DNA of 7,547 bases from positions 1-7,547 of the forward strand of contig CAKAPY010000059.1 in assembly GCA_916719935.1 (NCBI GenBank), read 5' to 3'. The DNA comes from an uncultured Actinomyces sp. Lineage in GTDB: Bacteria > Actinomycetota > Actinomycetes > Actinomycetales > Actinomycetaceae. A program made the position numbers and the translations under genes. Below the pieces are notes generated by a model, which saw only the letters and a program-made list of their open reading frames with translations, made no database searches and was not told the origin of the DNA. This document shows, piece by piece, positions 1 through 6,185 of the stretch (positions are counted from its first letter, which is position 1; each line of letters begins with the position of its first letter).

Positions 1-1103
1 ACTTCAAATCCCTCATCTCGCGCAATTAAGCCTTCAGCGCGAACGCCAAATAGTCTCACTCCCCCACTTGGAAGAGTTTCCCGTTCAAACAGCTGGTGAG
101 CAGCCACAGCGATTTCTCGACCTAGATCCGTGGGAACTCTCAGGCGTTGCTGACGTGTAATGGTCGAAAAATCTGCCCCGCGCATTTTGATTGCAACCTG
201 CTTACAGAGCCAATTTCCCGCACGCAACCTCCTCGCACATTCATGAGAGGCCTTCGTAATGAACTGATCGAGAAGTGCTCTATCGCGAATATCGGTTTCG
301 AAAGTACGCTCCATCCCCACCGATTTTTCTTCACGCGAGACAGTCACTGGCCTCGGGTCAATCCCCCATGCCAAATCATGAAGACTGTGAGCCGCCGCAG
401 CACCGAGCAATCGTGACAGCCGCGGCAAGGGGTGCTCAGCCAATTGCCCGATCGTTTCAATTCCTTCACGCTCAAGCACCTGCGCGCTCTTAGCGCCAAC
501 GCCCCACAGCGCCCCGACAGGAAGGCCATGAAGGAACTCAATCGTGGCCTGGGCAGGAACTAAAAGCACACCATCTGGTTTCGCATTCGAGGAAGCAATT
601 TTTGCCACCGATTTTGTCGACGCAATCCCAACGGAAGCAGGAAGGCCGATTTCCTCTCGAATCTGGCGTCGAATCTCGCCGGCAATATGCGTCGGCTTCC
701 CGAAACGCAAGCGCGAACCGCGAACGTCAACGAAGGCCTCGTCAACGCTCACCTGCTCAACGAGCGGGCTAAAGCGCCCAATAACTGACATGACACGCTT
801 CGAATACTCACGGTAGAGCTCGAAATGTCCTGGAACGAATACGGCAGTGGGGCACAGTGCGCGCGCTCGTGCAGTAGGCATTCCTGCACGTACACCCAAA
901 GCACGAGCCTCGTAGGTCGCAGAGGTCACGACACCACGGTTGCTACTTCCGCCAACGATGACAGCTTTCCCTACCAACGATGGATCTTCACGAATCTCCA
1001 CCTGCGCGAAGAAGGAGTCCATGTCAATGTGCAAAATATTCGTCTGGGAATCGTCATCGCCCCAATAACGTTTTCCACGGCGGTCACGCGGAGCATTCGA
1101 CAT
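1..1103 (-). CDS. dinB: DNA polymerase IV (Y-family translesion polymerase), 3' end cut off by the window edge
   Basis: Y-family DNA polymerase that copies past damaged bases at low fidelity. The first 367 residues are present without a stop or frameshift; the C-terminus, where a beta-clamp-binding motif would lie, is outside the window. Residues 25-32 read HIDMDSFF, giving catalytic D27 and steric-gate F32. SVDEAF at 119-124 supplies the other catalytic pair, D121/E122. YEAR at 64-67 and GIASTKSVAKIAS near 159-171 are conserved palm/fingers motifs. A helix-hairpin-helix thumb follows (WGVGAKSAQVLE, from 200). The linker KSVGMERTF (260-268) leads into the little-finger domain, which includes TITRQQRL and RLFGVRAEGL. 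The ATG at 1103 is favoured because AAGGAGG (1109-1115) lies 5 nt upstream and because the N-terminal extension ending in WGDDDS is usual for actinobacterial DinB. It is divergent from the next gene. No SOS box is seen at its start. Confidence 0.95.
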   Translation of the reverse strand, partial: MSNAPRDRRGKRYWGDDDSQTNILHIDMDSFFAQVEIREDPSLVGKAVIVGGSSNRGVVTSATYEARALGVRAGMPTARARALCPTAVFVPGHFELYREYSKRVMSVIGRFSPLVEQVSVDEAFVDVRGSRLRFGKPTHIAGEIRRQIREEIGLPASVGIASTKSVAKIASSNAKPDGVLLVPAQATIEFLHGLPVGALWGVGAKSAQVLEREGIETIGQLAEHPLPRLSRLLGAAAAHSLHDLAWGIDPRPVTVSREEKSVGMERTFETDIRDRALLDQFITKASHECARRLRAGNWLCKQVAIKMRGADFSTITRQQRLRVPTDLGREIAVAAHQLFERETLPSGGVRLFGVRAEGLIARDEGFE

Positions 1104-1108
1104 CGCAT

Positions 1109-1115
1109 CCTCCTT
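1109..1115 (-). promoter_or_regulatory. Ribosome binding site of dinB
   Basis: On the minus strand the bases read AAGGAGG, a full match to the anti-Shine-Dalgarno complement, 5 nt before the ATG at 1103. It fixes the dinB start, because it leaves room for only a very short leader in the 30-bp gap to the divergent gene. Confidence 0.85.
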
Positions 1116-1121
1116 CCCACG

Positions 1122-1128
1122 TACAGTA
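1122..1128. promoter_or_regulatory. Symmetric -10 element shared by dinB and the divergent spermidine-synthase-like gene
   Basis: The plus strand reads TACAGTA. TACAGT (1122-1127) is a TANNNT -10 for rightward transcription, and the reverse complement of 1123-1128, TACTGT, is a TANNNT -10 for leftward transcription. Rightward, the ATG at 1134 lies 6 nt after the hexamer, so the transcript would be leaderless; no Shine-Dalgarno sequence precedes that ATG. Leftward, the start would fall about 12 nt before the dinB ATG and just include its AAGGAGG. A TCGACA at 1097-1102 could be the rightward -35, though with a long 19-bp spacer. No leftward -35 at a normal distance was found. The promoter role is inferred from position and motif only. 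Confidence 0.5.
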
Positions 1129-1133
1129 GCCCT

Positions 1134-1931
1134 ATGACTACTCTAGACTCCCCGTCAATCGAGATCCGCTGGGACGGCCCGCGAGCGACCCTTCTCATTA
1201 ACGGAGCGGAGTCATCGTGCATCGATACTTCTGATCCCAGTTACCTAGATTTCGAATACATGCAGCACGCGACCTGCGCGCTGCAAGCAACTTACGCAGC
1301 CAATGACCCCATTCGCGTCTTGCATCTGGGTGGCGCAGCTTGTGCGCTCCCCTGGGCCTGGTCCATTCTCTTCCCCGCCTCACGCCACACCGTTGTTGAA
1401 ATTGACCAAACTATCGCGCAATTCGCTCGAGATCACTTTGATTTACCGCGTTCTCCAATTCTAAAAATCCGCATTGGTGAAGCACGTCAAGTCATCGATT
1501 CCCTACGAGACTCTTCCTTCGACGTCATTGTCCGCGATGCTTTTGCCGGAGAATCTGTCCCCCCGCAATTGAGGACCATCGAGTTCGCAGCTCAGTGCCA
1601 AAGGGTCCTCCGAAAGGACGGGATCCTCCTTGAAAACAGCGCGCACGGCGGCGGCGACAACGCACGTCTGGATTTAGCTGGGATGAGTGAATCCTTCGCA
1701 GACGTACAAGCACTGTGCGATCCCAAAGTTGGTCGCGGAGCTCGCCGAGGAAATATCGTCTTCCTTGCGCAAAGCACTCCGGGTCGCACCGATGAGGTTG
1801 AGCTTGACCGCCTCTTGCGCAAGCTTCCTCTTCCCGCCCGCCCACTACGCGGGAATGAACTGAGTAAGTGGCGTGCCGGGACCCGTCCTCTGACTGACGA
1901 GGCCGTCGGCTGGACAGAAAGCGCGCTCTAG
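1134..1931 (+). CDS. Spermidine-synthase-like, methyltransferase-fold protein of unknown substrate
   Basis: A 265-residue protein of the spermidine synthase/SAM-dependent methyltransferase superfamily in its short actinobacterial form. Residues 34-45 (DPSYLDFEYMQH) match the conserved segment before the Rossmann fold. Motif I is VLHLGGAACALPWAW (62-76), followed by VVEID (87-91) for the nucleoside ribose, GEAR (115-118), then FDVIVRDAFAG (129-139) and the RVLRKDG region. Unlike true polyamine synthases, motif I has GGAAC where GGGDG is expected, and GEAR replaces the usual GDAR, so aminopropyl transfer is doubtful. No signal peptide or membrane segment is seen. The ATG at 1134 is preferred although the frame stays open upstream to 825, because everything upstream is inside dinB on the other strand and the homologous part begins here. 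There is no Shine-Dalgarno sequence, and a TACAGT -10 suggests a leaderless mRNA. Its end interlocks with the PAC2 gene. The true substrate is unknown. Confidence 0.8.
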   Translation: MTTLDSPSIEIRWDGPRATLLINGAESSCIDTSDPSYLDFEYMQHATCALQATYAANDPIRVLHLGGAACALPWAWSILFPASRHTVVEIDQTIAQFARDHFDLPRSPILKIRIGEARQVIDSLRDSSFDVIVRDAFAGESVPPQLRTIEFAAQCQRVLRKDGILLENSAHGGGDNARLDLAGMSESFADVQALCDPKVGRGARRGNIVFLAQSTPGRTDEVELDRLLRKLPLPARPLRGNELSKWRAGTRPLTDEAVGWTESAL

Positions 1932-3115
1932 TCCTGCGGCTTGGATTCGTCCTCGGAATCAGCCTCGGTTTCAGCCGGCGACTGGGTCGTCTGCTCCACA
2001 TGAGCATCTGAATCCATAGAGACCTCTACTGAGGTTGCATTACCGCGGTGACGAGGAGCATGCGGAACAGTACTGCCTTCGCCTTTCTTTTCACGCTGCG
2101 CGATGCGCTCAAGTGCCTGAGCCAAAAGCTCCTCGGTTGAGGGCGCTGGAGCGGGTGCCGGCACCGGCTCTTCACTGTCATCTAGGGCAGCAGTCCCATC
2201 AGTCATCGAGGCAAGGTAGGCCTCGATCGCGTCGGTAATGCCGCTCGCATCGCTCTCTTTATCCTGAGGATTTGGGACATTAAAAGCTGAGGGAACAGCA
2301 TTGAGCGGAATTCCCAAGCCGTCTCCCGAGAAAGAGTCGTAGTGCTCTTCCAATGCACGAACGGTGTGCTGAACCTCCGGGTTGGCATCGACAAGGGCGG
2401 CGAAGGTATCCAAATCCTCTGCTGCTCCCTGCTCTAAATCACCGACAGGTAGGGAAAGCCCCGAGAACTCAGTGAGCTTACGCAAAATCGCTGAGGAGGC
2501 TGCAGGATAGGCCGACTCTGACATGTAGTAAGGAACGATCGCCAAGAGAGTCATCCCATCGATCCCCGCTTGTTTCAGCTTCCACTGTAGGAAGGACACA
2601 ATCGACCCGGGGAATTGCATCGTCGCAGCCATATGCGGCTGCGCAGGAACAAGGGAGGCATCAGTCGTGTGGACATGAACCGGAGTTGGGCGCGTATGCG
2701 GTACGCCCGAAGGGACACCGGTCATCCCAAATACGACCTCGACGCCGGCATCGCTGACGATCTTACGAACACGTTCAGCGAACTCTTCCCAGCGATAGTC
2801 CGGTTCAGGACCGTGGAGCAAAAGGAAAGATTCTCCCCGATCATCACGCAGAAGATCCAAAGAAATCCTCGGAAGCTCAACCTCCTGCGTCACCCAGTTT
2901 TTCACCGTGATCACTGGTCGATGTGACCGATAGTTAATGAAGTCTTCTGCTTCAAAGTCAGCAATATGCGTGGTTGGAAGAGCGCGCAACATCTGTTCAG
3001 CGGCCATGCGACCGGATGCTCCCGCATCCATCGCGCCATCGAAGTAGATGACCAGAATTCGCGCGCGAATCGGGGGAGCTTGGTGGTTGTCCCCATGAGT
3101 CTGGGTTTCGGTCAT
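1928..3115 (-). CDS. PAC2-family protein (proteasome assembly chaperone 2-like fold)
   Basis: A 395-residue protein of the PAC2 family (COG2047 type, as Rv2125 and related actinobacterial proteins). Family-typical segments are ILVIYFDGAMDAG (20-32), DFINYRSHRPVI (58-69), LLLHGPEPDYRWEEFAERV (98-116), GMTGVPSGVPHTRP (130-143), QFPGSIVSFLQWKL (167-180) and the VPYYMSESAYPAA stretch (194-206). The fold ends near residue 300. A low-complexity tail follows: a Pro-Ala run (317-325), a short charged helix (328-344) and an acidic end rich in Asp, Glu and Ser. The tail is probably disordered. No signal peptide or transmembrane helix is visible. The biochemical role in bacteria is not established; eukaryotic and archaeal relatives assist proteasome assembly, and many actinobacteria have a Pup-proteasome, but no proteasome gene is in this window. 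AAGGAGG (3121-3127) lies 5 nt before the ATG. It is divergent from the helicase and convergent with the preceding gene. Confidence 0.88.
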   Translation of the reverse strand: MTETQTHGDNHQAPPIRARILVIYFDGAMDAGASGRMAAEQMLRALPTTHIADFEAEDFINYRSHRPVITVKNWVTQEVELPRISLDLLRDDRGESFLLLHGPEPDYRWEEFAERVRKIVSDAGVEVVFGMTGVPSGVPHTRPTPVHVHTTDASLVPAQPHMAATMQFPGSIVSFLQWKLKQAGIDGMTLLAIVPYYMSESAYPAASSAILRKLTEFSGLSLPVGDLEQGAAEDLDTFAALVDANPEVQHTVRALEEHYDSFSGDGLGIPLNAVPSAFNVPNPQDKESDASGITDAIEAYLASMTDGTAALDDSEEPVPAPAPAPSTEELLAQALERIAQREKKGEGSTVPHAPRHRGNATSVEVSMDSDAHVEQTTQSPAETEADSEDESKPQD

Positions 3116-3120
3116 GTTCC

Positions 3121-3127
3121 CCTCCTT
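3121..3127 (-). promoter_or_regulatory. Ribosome binding site of the PAC2 gene
   Basis: The minus strand reads AAGGAGG 5 nt before the ATG at 3115. It is the same strong site and spacing as in front of dinB, and it supports this start. Confidence 0.85.
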
Positions 3128-3158
3128 CGGTTTCCAACCGTCTCAACTGGTATCACTC

Positions 3159-3164
3159 ATTCTA
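3159..3164 (-). promoter_or_regulatory. Candidate -10 element for the PAC2 gene
   Basis: On the minus strand the bases read TAGAAT, five of six matching TATAAT. Transcription would start near 3152, giving a leader of roughly 37 nt with the Shine-Dalgarno site well placed. No convincing -35 is seen; the GC-rich inverted repeat at 3179-3197 occupies that position, so an activator or a -35-independent promoter is possible. Confidence 0.4.
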
Positions 3165-3178
3165 AAGCTACATTGTTG

Positions 3179-3197
3179 AGCCGCCCTAGGCGCGGCT
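3179..3197. repeat. GC-rich inverted repeat in the PAC2/helD divergent region
   Basis: AGCCGC (3179-3184) pairs with GCGGCT (3192-3197) around a 7-nt loop that itself contains the palindrome CCTAGG. No T-run follows on either strand, so it does not look like an intrinsic terminator. Its place just upstream of the candidate PAC2 -10 fits a protein binding site better. Function unknown. Confidence 0.4.
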
Positions 3198-3226
3198 AAT
3201 CCCACATTTGCGCCATCGGCTTAGAG

Positions 3227-3239
3227 AGTGAAAATCACT
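3227..3239. repeat. Short inverted repeat AGTGA-AAA-TCACT before helD
   Basis: Two perfect 5-nt arms are separated by AAA. It overlaps the best -35 candidate for the helicase gene (GTGAAA, 3228-3233), so it could be an operator. At this size it may equally be chance. Confidence 0.3.
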
Positions 3240-3256
3240 GGAAATTAGGGCAAAAT
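3228..3256 (+). promoter_or_regulatory. Candidate promoter of the HelD-type gene
   Basis: GTGAAA (3228-3233, four of six matching TTGACA), 17 bp, then CAAAAT (3251-3256, four of six matching TATAAT). The predicted leader would be about 27 nt and contains the ribosome binding site. The match is weak. The 19-bp rifamycin-associated element known upstream of some actinobacterial rifamycin-resistance genes was not seen between 3116 and 3289. Confidence 0.3.
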
Positions 3257-3289
3257 AGAACGCCAGACTTTTTCTACCGGAAGGTCCCA

Positions 3290-5545
3290 ATGTCTGACTC
3301 CGCTCGCGCTACTACCCCAGTGGCTGAAGAACAAGAATTCGTTGACCGCGCGTACTCGCGATTGGATCAACTGCGTTCTCAATACCGCGAGCAGCGTCAG
3401 AAGATCGATGCTAATCACGGGGTCGGTAACGCTCAGGGATGGACCGAGCGCGATGCTCTGGCCACTCACTTTGCAGAGTTGTCTTCCCGACTGGATAACG
3501 TCGAAGAGCGCTTAGTATTCGGGCGCCTCGATATGAAGGACCACGCAACGCACTACATCGGTCGAATCTCTCTTCTCGATGAGCACTCTGCTCCCCTTCT
3601 TGTCGACTGGCGAGCTCCAATTTCTGCCCCTTTCTATCAAGCGACAGCCCAAGAGCCTCTGGGAGTCGTTCGCCGCCGACATATTGCGACTCGCGCGCGA
3701 ACAGTTACTTCGGTTGAAGATGAACTTCTTGATGTCGATCAAGCACAGCATCAAGGACTCACCCTCCAAGGTGAAGGCGCTTTGATGTCCGCGCTTTCTT
3801 CAGCGCGTAGTGGCCGAATGGGAGATATCGTTGCAACTATCCAGGGCGAACAGGACCGAGTGATCCGTGCCAGCGATCGAGGAATCCTTGTGGTTCAAGG
3901 CGGCCCCGGCACAGGCAAGACTGCGGTTGCTCTACACCGAGCCGCTTATCTTCTCTACACACAGCGCGAGAGACTCGAGCGTTCGGGAGTACTTATCATT
4001 GGCCCCTCTCGTACCTTCCTGCGCTATATCGAGCAGGTTCTTCCATCCCTCGGCGAATCCGGTGTCGTACAGATGACCATCGGTGACATCGTCCCCGGCT
4101 TAAGCGCGCAAGACGATGATCCCGTCGATATCGCTGCGATTAAAGGACGCGCAGCTTTCAGTCGCATTCTGCGCGAAGCAGTCCGTCTGATCCCTCGTCT
4201 TCCCGATCGCGATCAGGTTCTTCACGTCTGGAATCGCCGCGTGACGTTGCGAATCAAGGACGTGCAGGAAGCTCTTTCACGAGCACGCCGAAGCGGGCGT
4301 CCACACAATGTCGCCCGAGAGTCTTTCGCGATGGGCCTTATGGAACTTCTTGCTGGACGTTTGATCGTGGAAGCTGGGGACGCCTCCAGCACGGCAGATA
4401 TCGATCCTGATGATTTGAAGACCTGGATGTCTGAGATCCGCGACTCGGTCGATGCCCGTCGGGCAATTAACTTGGCTTGGATGCCCACACAGGCGTCTGC
4501 ATTCCTTCGCAAGCTCTGGTCGCGCCCTGATCTCTTGGCCCAAGCGAACCGCAAGGCAGGCACTCCCCTGTCGGTCGAAGACCTCAACCTCTTGTACCGC
4601 GCTCAAGAGGAGCCGCTGACCATCTCAGATATTCCACTGATCGACGAACTCGAGGAGCTCTTGGGGACGCTTGATCTCGCCTCAGCCCAGAAACGCCGGG
4701 TCGAAGAACAGCGAGAAAAAGAGGAACGGGAGCGTGCGAACGAAGCATTGAAGGCAACGGGCCTGGGCGGCGGAATTGTCACCGCAGATATGCTGATGCG
4801 CCAGACTCAGGAGGCGCCATCGCTCCGCCCGCTTGCTGAACGCGCGCGAGCAGACCGTTCCTGGACCTATGGACATATTGTCATTGACGAGGCCCAAGAC
4901 CTTTCACCTATGGCATGGCGTTGCCTATTGCGACGCTGCCCAAGTCGCTCAATGACGGTCGTTGGCGATCTCGACCAAAAACGAGGCCACCGGCGTCCAC
5001 ATTCATGGAAACAAGCTCTTGGTCCAGCTGCTCGCGCGTTTAGCGAAGAGTTCGTTCTTTCAATTTCCTACAGGACTCCTCGGGCGCTAACCCGAATCGC
5101 GCAGGCCGTTTTGGCACAGCACGGCACTCCCGTTCTCTACCCCATGGAAGCCGTCCGCGACGTCCCCGACTGCTACCAGGTTTCACATACGCACAACGAC
5201 TCGCTCAAGGACTGCGTCTCTCACGTGGTCTCCACAATGGAGGAACGCCTTGACCGCGAAGAGGGCGAAGGAAAGGGCCGTATTTGCGTTATCGTTCCTG
5301 ATACTCAGGCGCAGCTGTGGCATGCGGATGAATCGGGGGCAAGCGCTTTGGACCAGCGAGTGAGTTATCTGACTGCAGCGGGATCTAAGGGATTGGAATT
5401 TGATTCCGTTGTCGTTGTCGAACCACGTGACATCCTTGATCAAGGAAGCGGCGATCTTTTCGTTGCTCTCACCCGTGCAACTCACGATCTGCATGCCGTC
5501 ACGACTACGCAGCTGCCACGTGGCATGGAAGAGTGGGACGCCTAA
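3290..5545 (+). CDS. helD: HelD-type superfamily 1 helicase-like ATPase (RNA polymerase recycling factor)
   Basis: A 751-residue UvrD/Rep-like ATPase of the HelD family, which binds RNA polymerase, enters its channels and clears stalled or DNA-bound complexes using ATP. The N-terminal 12-80 region is rich in heptad-like charged and hydrophobic residues, fitting the coiled-coil arm; LVDWRAPISAPFY (104-116) is a family signature. The motor motifs follow in order: Q-motif IQGEQDR (184-190), Walker A GGPGTGKT (204-211), motif Ia VLIIGPSRTFLRYIE (234-248), Walker B IDEAQD (532-537), motif III VVGDLDQ (557-563), motif IV SYRTP (593-597), motif V TAAGSKGLEFD (695-705) and motif VI VALTRA (725-730). 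The long HelD-specific insert lies between 250 and 520 and includes a strongly charged helix (466-485). Length fits actinobacterial (class II) HelD. GGAAGG (3279-3284) sits 5 nt before the ATG. All catalytic residues appear intact. Whether it protects against rifamycins, as HelR does, cannot be told here. Confidence 0.9.
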   Translation: MSDSARATTPVAEEQEFVDRAYSRLDQLRSQYREQRQKIDANHGVGNAQGWTERDALATHFAELSSRLDNVEERLVFGRLDMKDHATHYIGRISLLDEHSAPLLVDWRAPISAPFYQATAQEPLGVVRRRHIATRARTVTSVEDELLDVDQAQHQGLTLQGEGALMSALSSARSGRMGDIVATIQGEQDRVIRASDRGILVVQGGPGTGKTAVALHRAAYLLYTQRERLERSGVLIIGPSRTFLRYIEQVLPSLGESGVVQMTIGDIVPGLSAQDDDPVDIAAIKGRAAFSRILREAVRLIPRLPDRDQVLHVWNRRVTLRIKDVQEALSRARRSGRPHNVARESFAMGLMELLAGRLIVEAGDASSTADIDPDDLKTWMSEIRDSVDARRAINLAWMPTQASAFLRKLWSRPDLLAQANRKAGTPLSVEDLNLLYRAQEEPLTISDIPLIDELEELLGTLDLASAQKRRVEEQREKEERERANEALKATGLGGGIVTADMLMRQTQEAPSLRPLAERARADRSWTYGHIVIDEAQDLSPMAWRCLLRRCPSRSMTVVGDLDQKRGHRRPHSWKQALGPAARAFSEEFVLSISYRTPRALTRIAQAVLAQHGTPVLYPMEAVRDVPDCYQVSHTHNDSLKDCVSHVVSTMEERLDREEGEGKGRICVIVPDTQAQLWHADESGASALDQRVSYLTAAGSKGLEFDSVVVVEPRDILDQGSGDLFVALTRATHDLHAVTTTQLPRGMEEWDA

Positions 5546-5575
5546 AGGCAAGGTCAAGCTCTTCGAGCCTTTTCT
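5544..5575 (+). terminator. Weak candidate terminator after helD
   Basis: AAAGGC (5544-5549), overlapping the helD stop codon, can pair with GCCTTT (5567-5572). An alternative smaller hairpin is GCTC-TTC-GAGC, and the sequence then runs TTCT. The loop is long or the stem short in either fold and the U-tract is poor, so termination is only a possibility. The 85-bp gap to the convergent nrdR holds nothing else I can name apart from the short palindromic run GCTGCAGC. Confidence 0.3.
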
Positions 5576-5630
5576 GCAAAAATCTTCTTGGGAAAGGCAA
5601 AGGTGCTATTCGCTCAGCTGCAGCCCTGAC

Positions 5631-6113
5631 CTATTTGTTTTTCGCAGTTTTTGTCAACTTTTTAGCATGAGAACGTTCACGCAGTGAATCGATCGCATCT
5701 GCGAAGTCGTCGAGCGAATTAAAGGCGTGATAGACGGAGGCAAAACGTAGGTATGCGATCTCATCAAGATCTTGAAGGAAGGGCAGAATCGCTTTCCCAA
5801 CCTCATCGCTGGATACAGAAGAGACGCCGGAGGTACGAAGATGCTCTTCAACCTGTTGGGCTAAAAGTGCCAGCTCATCATCGGAAACGGGACGCCCTTG
5901 GCACGCTTTCCTTACCCCAGCAACAACCTTATTTCGCGAGAAGGGCTCAATGACACCGGAGCGCTTAACAACCTGGAAAGAAGACGTTTCCAAGGTTGTG
6001 AAGCGTTTCTTACATGAGGTGCATTCCCTACGCCGGCGAATCGAGGCGCCATCATCCGCAATACGTGTATCAACCACACGCGAATCAGGGTTATGACAGA
6101 AAGGGCAGTGCAC
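5631..6113 (-). CDS. nrdR: Transcriptional repressor NrdR (zinc-finger and ATP-cone)
   Basis: NrdR senses (d)ATP through its ATP-cone and represses ribonucleotide reductase operons by binding NrdR boxes. The 160-residue length is normal. The zinc ribbon is complete: C3-P-F-C6 and C31-T-S-C34, with RVVDTR (12-17) and RRRRECTSC (26-34) as in the family; KKRFTTLE follows. The ATP-cone starts around V48 (VVKRSGVIEPFSRNKV) and extends to about residue 137, including VYHAFNSLDDF. A short basic tail ends the protein. The start is a GTG at 6113, fixed by the invariant MHCPFC opening. The only purine-rich stretch (AGAGG) abuts the GTG, too close for a working ribosome site, so a leaderless mRNA is likely. 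It follows the LysM gene by 72 bp on the same strand, and it is convergent with helD. No nrd structural gene is in view. Confidence 0.96.
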   Translation of the reverse strand: MHCPFCHNPDSRVVDTRIADDGASIRRRRECTSCKKRFTTLETSSFQVVKRSGVIEPFSRNKVVAGVRKACQGRPVSDDELALLAQQVEEHLRTSGVSSVSSDEVGKAILPFLQDLDEIAYLRFASVYHAFNSLDDFADAIDSLRERSHAKKLTKTAKNK

Positions 6114-6119
6114 CCTCTA

Positions 6120-6148
6120 AAACTACGGTTGATCGATCAGATTCGCAA
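6120..6148 (-). promoter_or_regulatory. Candidate promoter of nrdR (leaderless transcript)
   Basis: On the minus strand: TTGCGA (6143-6148, four of six matching TTGACA), a 17-bp spacer, then TAGTTT (6120-6125, TANNNT type). The hexamer ends 6 nt before the GTG at 6113, so transcription would begin at or next to the start codon. This agrees with the lack of a usable Shine-Dalgarno sequence. nrdR may also be read through from the LysM gene upstream. Confidence 0.5.
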
Positions 6149-6162
6149 CTAAGACACTACGG
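6122..6162. repeat. Direct repeat ACTACGG, two copies, flanking the nrdR promoter
   Basis: ACTACGG occurs at 6122-6128 and again at 6156-6162, 34 bp apart. Read on the minus strand each copy is CCGTAGT running into a TANNNT hexamer (TAGTTT for the inner copy, TAGTGT for the outer), so the outer one could be a second -10. Seven-base copies may be chance. Confidence 0.3.
6130..6139. repeat. Perfect 10-bp palindrome TGATCGATCA in the nrdR promoter spacer
   Basis: The palindrome lies between the predicted -35 and -10 of nrdR, where a bound repressor would block polymerase. It does not resemble the NrdR box (ACACTATATATAGTGT type) or the LexA box. It is a possible operator for an unknown regulator, or a chance palindrome. 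Confidence 0.35.
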
Positions 6163-6185
6163 CGACAGGGAGAATAAAACGCAGG

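Noticed and set aside
147..541. Several short open frames on both strands in the first 550 bases
   Set aside because: All lie within the continuous dinB reading frame, which has conserved motifs throughout.
825..1133. In-frame upstream extension of the spermidine-synthase-like gene
   Set aside because: It runs antisense through dinB, encodes no family sequence and would remove the divergent promoter. The homologous protein starts at the ATG at 1134.
1525..2007. A 160-residue open frame on the minus strand across the end of the spermidine-synthase-like gene
   Set aside because: The predicted protein is Arg-rich and low in complexity, typical of an antisense shadow, and both real genes here are well supported.
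2154..2165. Perfect 12-bp palindrome GGTGCCGGCACC
   Set aside because: It falls in the Pro-Ala coding repeat of PAC2, where codon composition explains it. No T-run or promoter is adjacent.
2766..2776. CGAAC-AC-GTTC, resembling a LexA box
   Set aside because: The half-sites are 2 bp apart, not 4, and it lies inside the PAC2 coding sequence.
4222..4606. Two overlapping minus-strand open frames (about 110-120 residues) inside helD
   Set aside because: They have Arg/Ser-rich composition, no recognisable motif and no ribosome site, and helD is intact on the other strand.
5576..5630. Possible intrinsic terminator for nrdR (TCAG/CTGA and GCTGCAGC self-complementary bases)
   Set aside because: The stems are 4 bp or a bare palindrome, with no following T-run on the minus strand.
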